Below, piece after piece: positions 21,103 to 21,772 of a stretch of DNA of 21,772 nucleotides. This DNA is from VRUE01 sp036379955. Lineage in GTDB: Bacteria; Actinomycetota; Thermoleophilia; Solirubrobacterales; 70-9. The translations under genes and the position numbers were made by a program. The notes beneath the pieces were generated by a model that searched no databases, was not told the origin of the DNA, and saw only the letters and a program-made list of their open reading frames with translations. Position 1 is the stretch's first letter. Every line of letters starts with the position of its first letter. The stretch is taken from assembly GCA_036379955.1 (NCBI GenBank), contig DASVFR010000041.1, positions 1 through 21,772 on the forward strand, written 5' to 3'.

Positions 21103-21772
21103 ATGTGGGCTGGGTTCGCCGCCTACCTCGGCGCGCTCGCCTGGGCGCCGAGGCTGGGGCGGCGGGCGGTCTGGGGCGCGATCGTCGTCCTGCTCGCCGT
21201 CTTCGCCTGCCTGCCGCCGCTGCTCTCCCACGACGTCTACAGCTACGTCGACTACGCGCGGCTTGGCGTCGTGCACGGGCTCGACCCCTACGTCCACGCG
21301 CCGGCGGCCGCGCCGGGCGATCCGGCATTCGTCCACGTCGACTGGACCGACGCGACGAGCGCCTACGGGCCGCTCTTCACGCTTGCCAGCTATCCGCTGG
21401 CGTGGCTGCCCGTTGGCGTCGCCGTCCACGTCCTCAAGGCGGCGTCCGCCCTCGCGGTGCTGGGGACCGCGGCGCTCGTCGCCCGCCTCGCCCCGAGCCG
21501 CGGAGTCGAGCCCCTGCGCGCGGCGGCCTTCGTCGCCCTCAACCCCCTCGTCCTCGTCCACGCCGTCGGCGGCCCCCACAACGACGCCTTCGTGGTCCTG
21601 CTGACGACGCTGGGCGTTGCCGGCATCCTCAGCGCCCGCGAGACCTCGGCCGGCGCCTCCTTCGTAGCCGCCATAGCCCTCAAGCCCTCCGCCGCAGCCA
21701 CCCTCCCCTTCGCCCTCGTCTCGCTTCTCTGGCCGACGGGCCGAAAAGCGCTCTATATCAGCGCTTTTCGGC
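21103..21772 (+). CDS. MptB-like GT-C mannosyltransferase (3' part cut by window edge)
   Basis: An open frame to the right edge encodes a polytopic protein. SHDVYSYVDYARL, then HGLDPYV and SAYGPLFTL, match the first extracytoplasmic loop of MptA/MptB-type, polyprenol-phosphate-mannose-dependent alpha-1,6-mannosyltransferases; the Asp after SH (D44 from the ATG) is the likely catalytic residue. ALNPLVLVHAVGGPHNDAF is also typical. The first ATG is 21103. The frame is open back to 21070, just after the PBP stop TAG (21067-21069), and in the same frame as the PBP gene. No clear ribosome binding site is visible, so the start is uncertain. The last 33 bases are an inverted repeat, so the C-terminal part is not seen. 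It would act on cell-surface glycolipids or lipoglycans (inference). Confidence 0.75.
   Translation, partial: MWAGFAAYLGALAWAPRLGRRAVWGAIVVLLAVFACLPPLLSHDVYSYVDYARLGVVHGLDPYVHAPAAAPGDPAFVHVDWTDATSAYGPLFTLASYPLAWLPVGVAVHVLKAASALAVLGTAALVARLAPSRGVEPLRAAAFVALNPLVLVHAVGGPHNDAFVVLLTTLGVAGILSARETSAGASFVAAIALKPSAAATLPFALVSLLWPTGRKALYISAFR
21740..21772. repeat. Perfect 13-bp inverted repeat at the window edge
   Basis: GCCGAAAAGCGCT (21740-21752), loop CTATATC and AGCGCTTTTCGGC (21760-21772) end exactly at the last base of the window. It lies inside the mannosyltransferase reading frame. It may be a real palindrome, the end of a mobile repeat, or a fold-back artefact at a contig end. Confidence 0.7.

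Overview
The window looks like chromosomal DNA of a high-GC actinobacterium, most likely of the Thermoleophilia/Solirubrobacterales type. This rests on protein style: tandem giant secreted proteins with a Lys/His-rich tail ending in GHNRGGAK, many TetR paralogues, a YkuD transpeptidase with a GNAT-free PG-binding-like domain, a bifunctional PBP and an MptB-like GT-C mannosyltransferase. Many genes use GTG starts, and a few appear leaderless or nearly so. The taxonomy is inference; no rRNA or marker gene was available to test it.

Layout. (1) 1-6663, minus strand: three secreted, surface-type proteins. One is cut by the left edge, one is a 1201-residue NHL/FN3/beta-propeller protein coupled to it by a 4-base overlap, and one is a four-repeat InlB-B-like protein. 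(2) 6784-8953: an insertion-like segment holding a TetR 3'-end remnant, a VapBC-type toxin-antitoxin pair and an AAA_14/DUF4143 ATPase. It is bracketed by 40-bp imperfect copies of the end of a tetR gene. (3) 8955-13620, minus strand: six tightly packed genes. They are full TetR, HTH-less TetR-like, full TetR, HTH-less TetR-like, a DUF234-type ATPase with a nuclease-like C-terminus, and full TetR. (4) 13710-16391 minus: yceH-like, pyrE-like, an SDR-type epimerase and a small membrane protein, with a perfect 21-bp inverted repeat between pyrE and the epimerase. (5) 16399-17370 minus: an L,D-transpeptidase. (6) 17371-17783: a noncoding block that reads as a complete plus-strand RNA transcription unit: promoter, class II tRNA-like fold, strong further secondary structure and terminator. 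(7) 17784-21772: a CPBP protease divergent from a mini-MscS channel, then a class A PBP and a GT-C mannosyltransferase cut by the right edge.

How the genes may work together. The cell-envelope genes (L,D-transpeptidase, PBP, mannosyltransferase, MscS, CPBP protease and the secreted proteins) form a loose wall and surface theme. The least ordinary parts are the paired full-length and HTH-less TetR genes, which suggest heterodimeric or titrating regulation next to an ATPase, the bracketed VapBC-ATPase cassette, and the tRNA-like plus-strand RNA unit. All functional links here are inferred from family resemblance and gene order.
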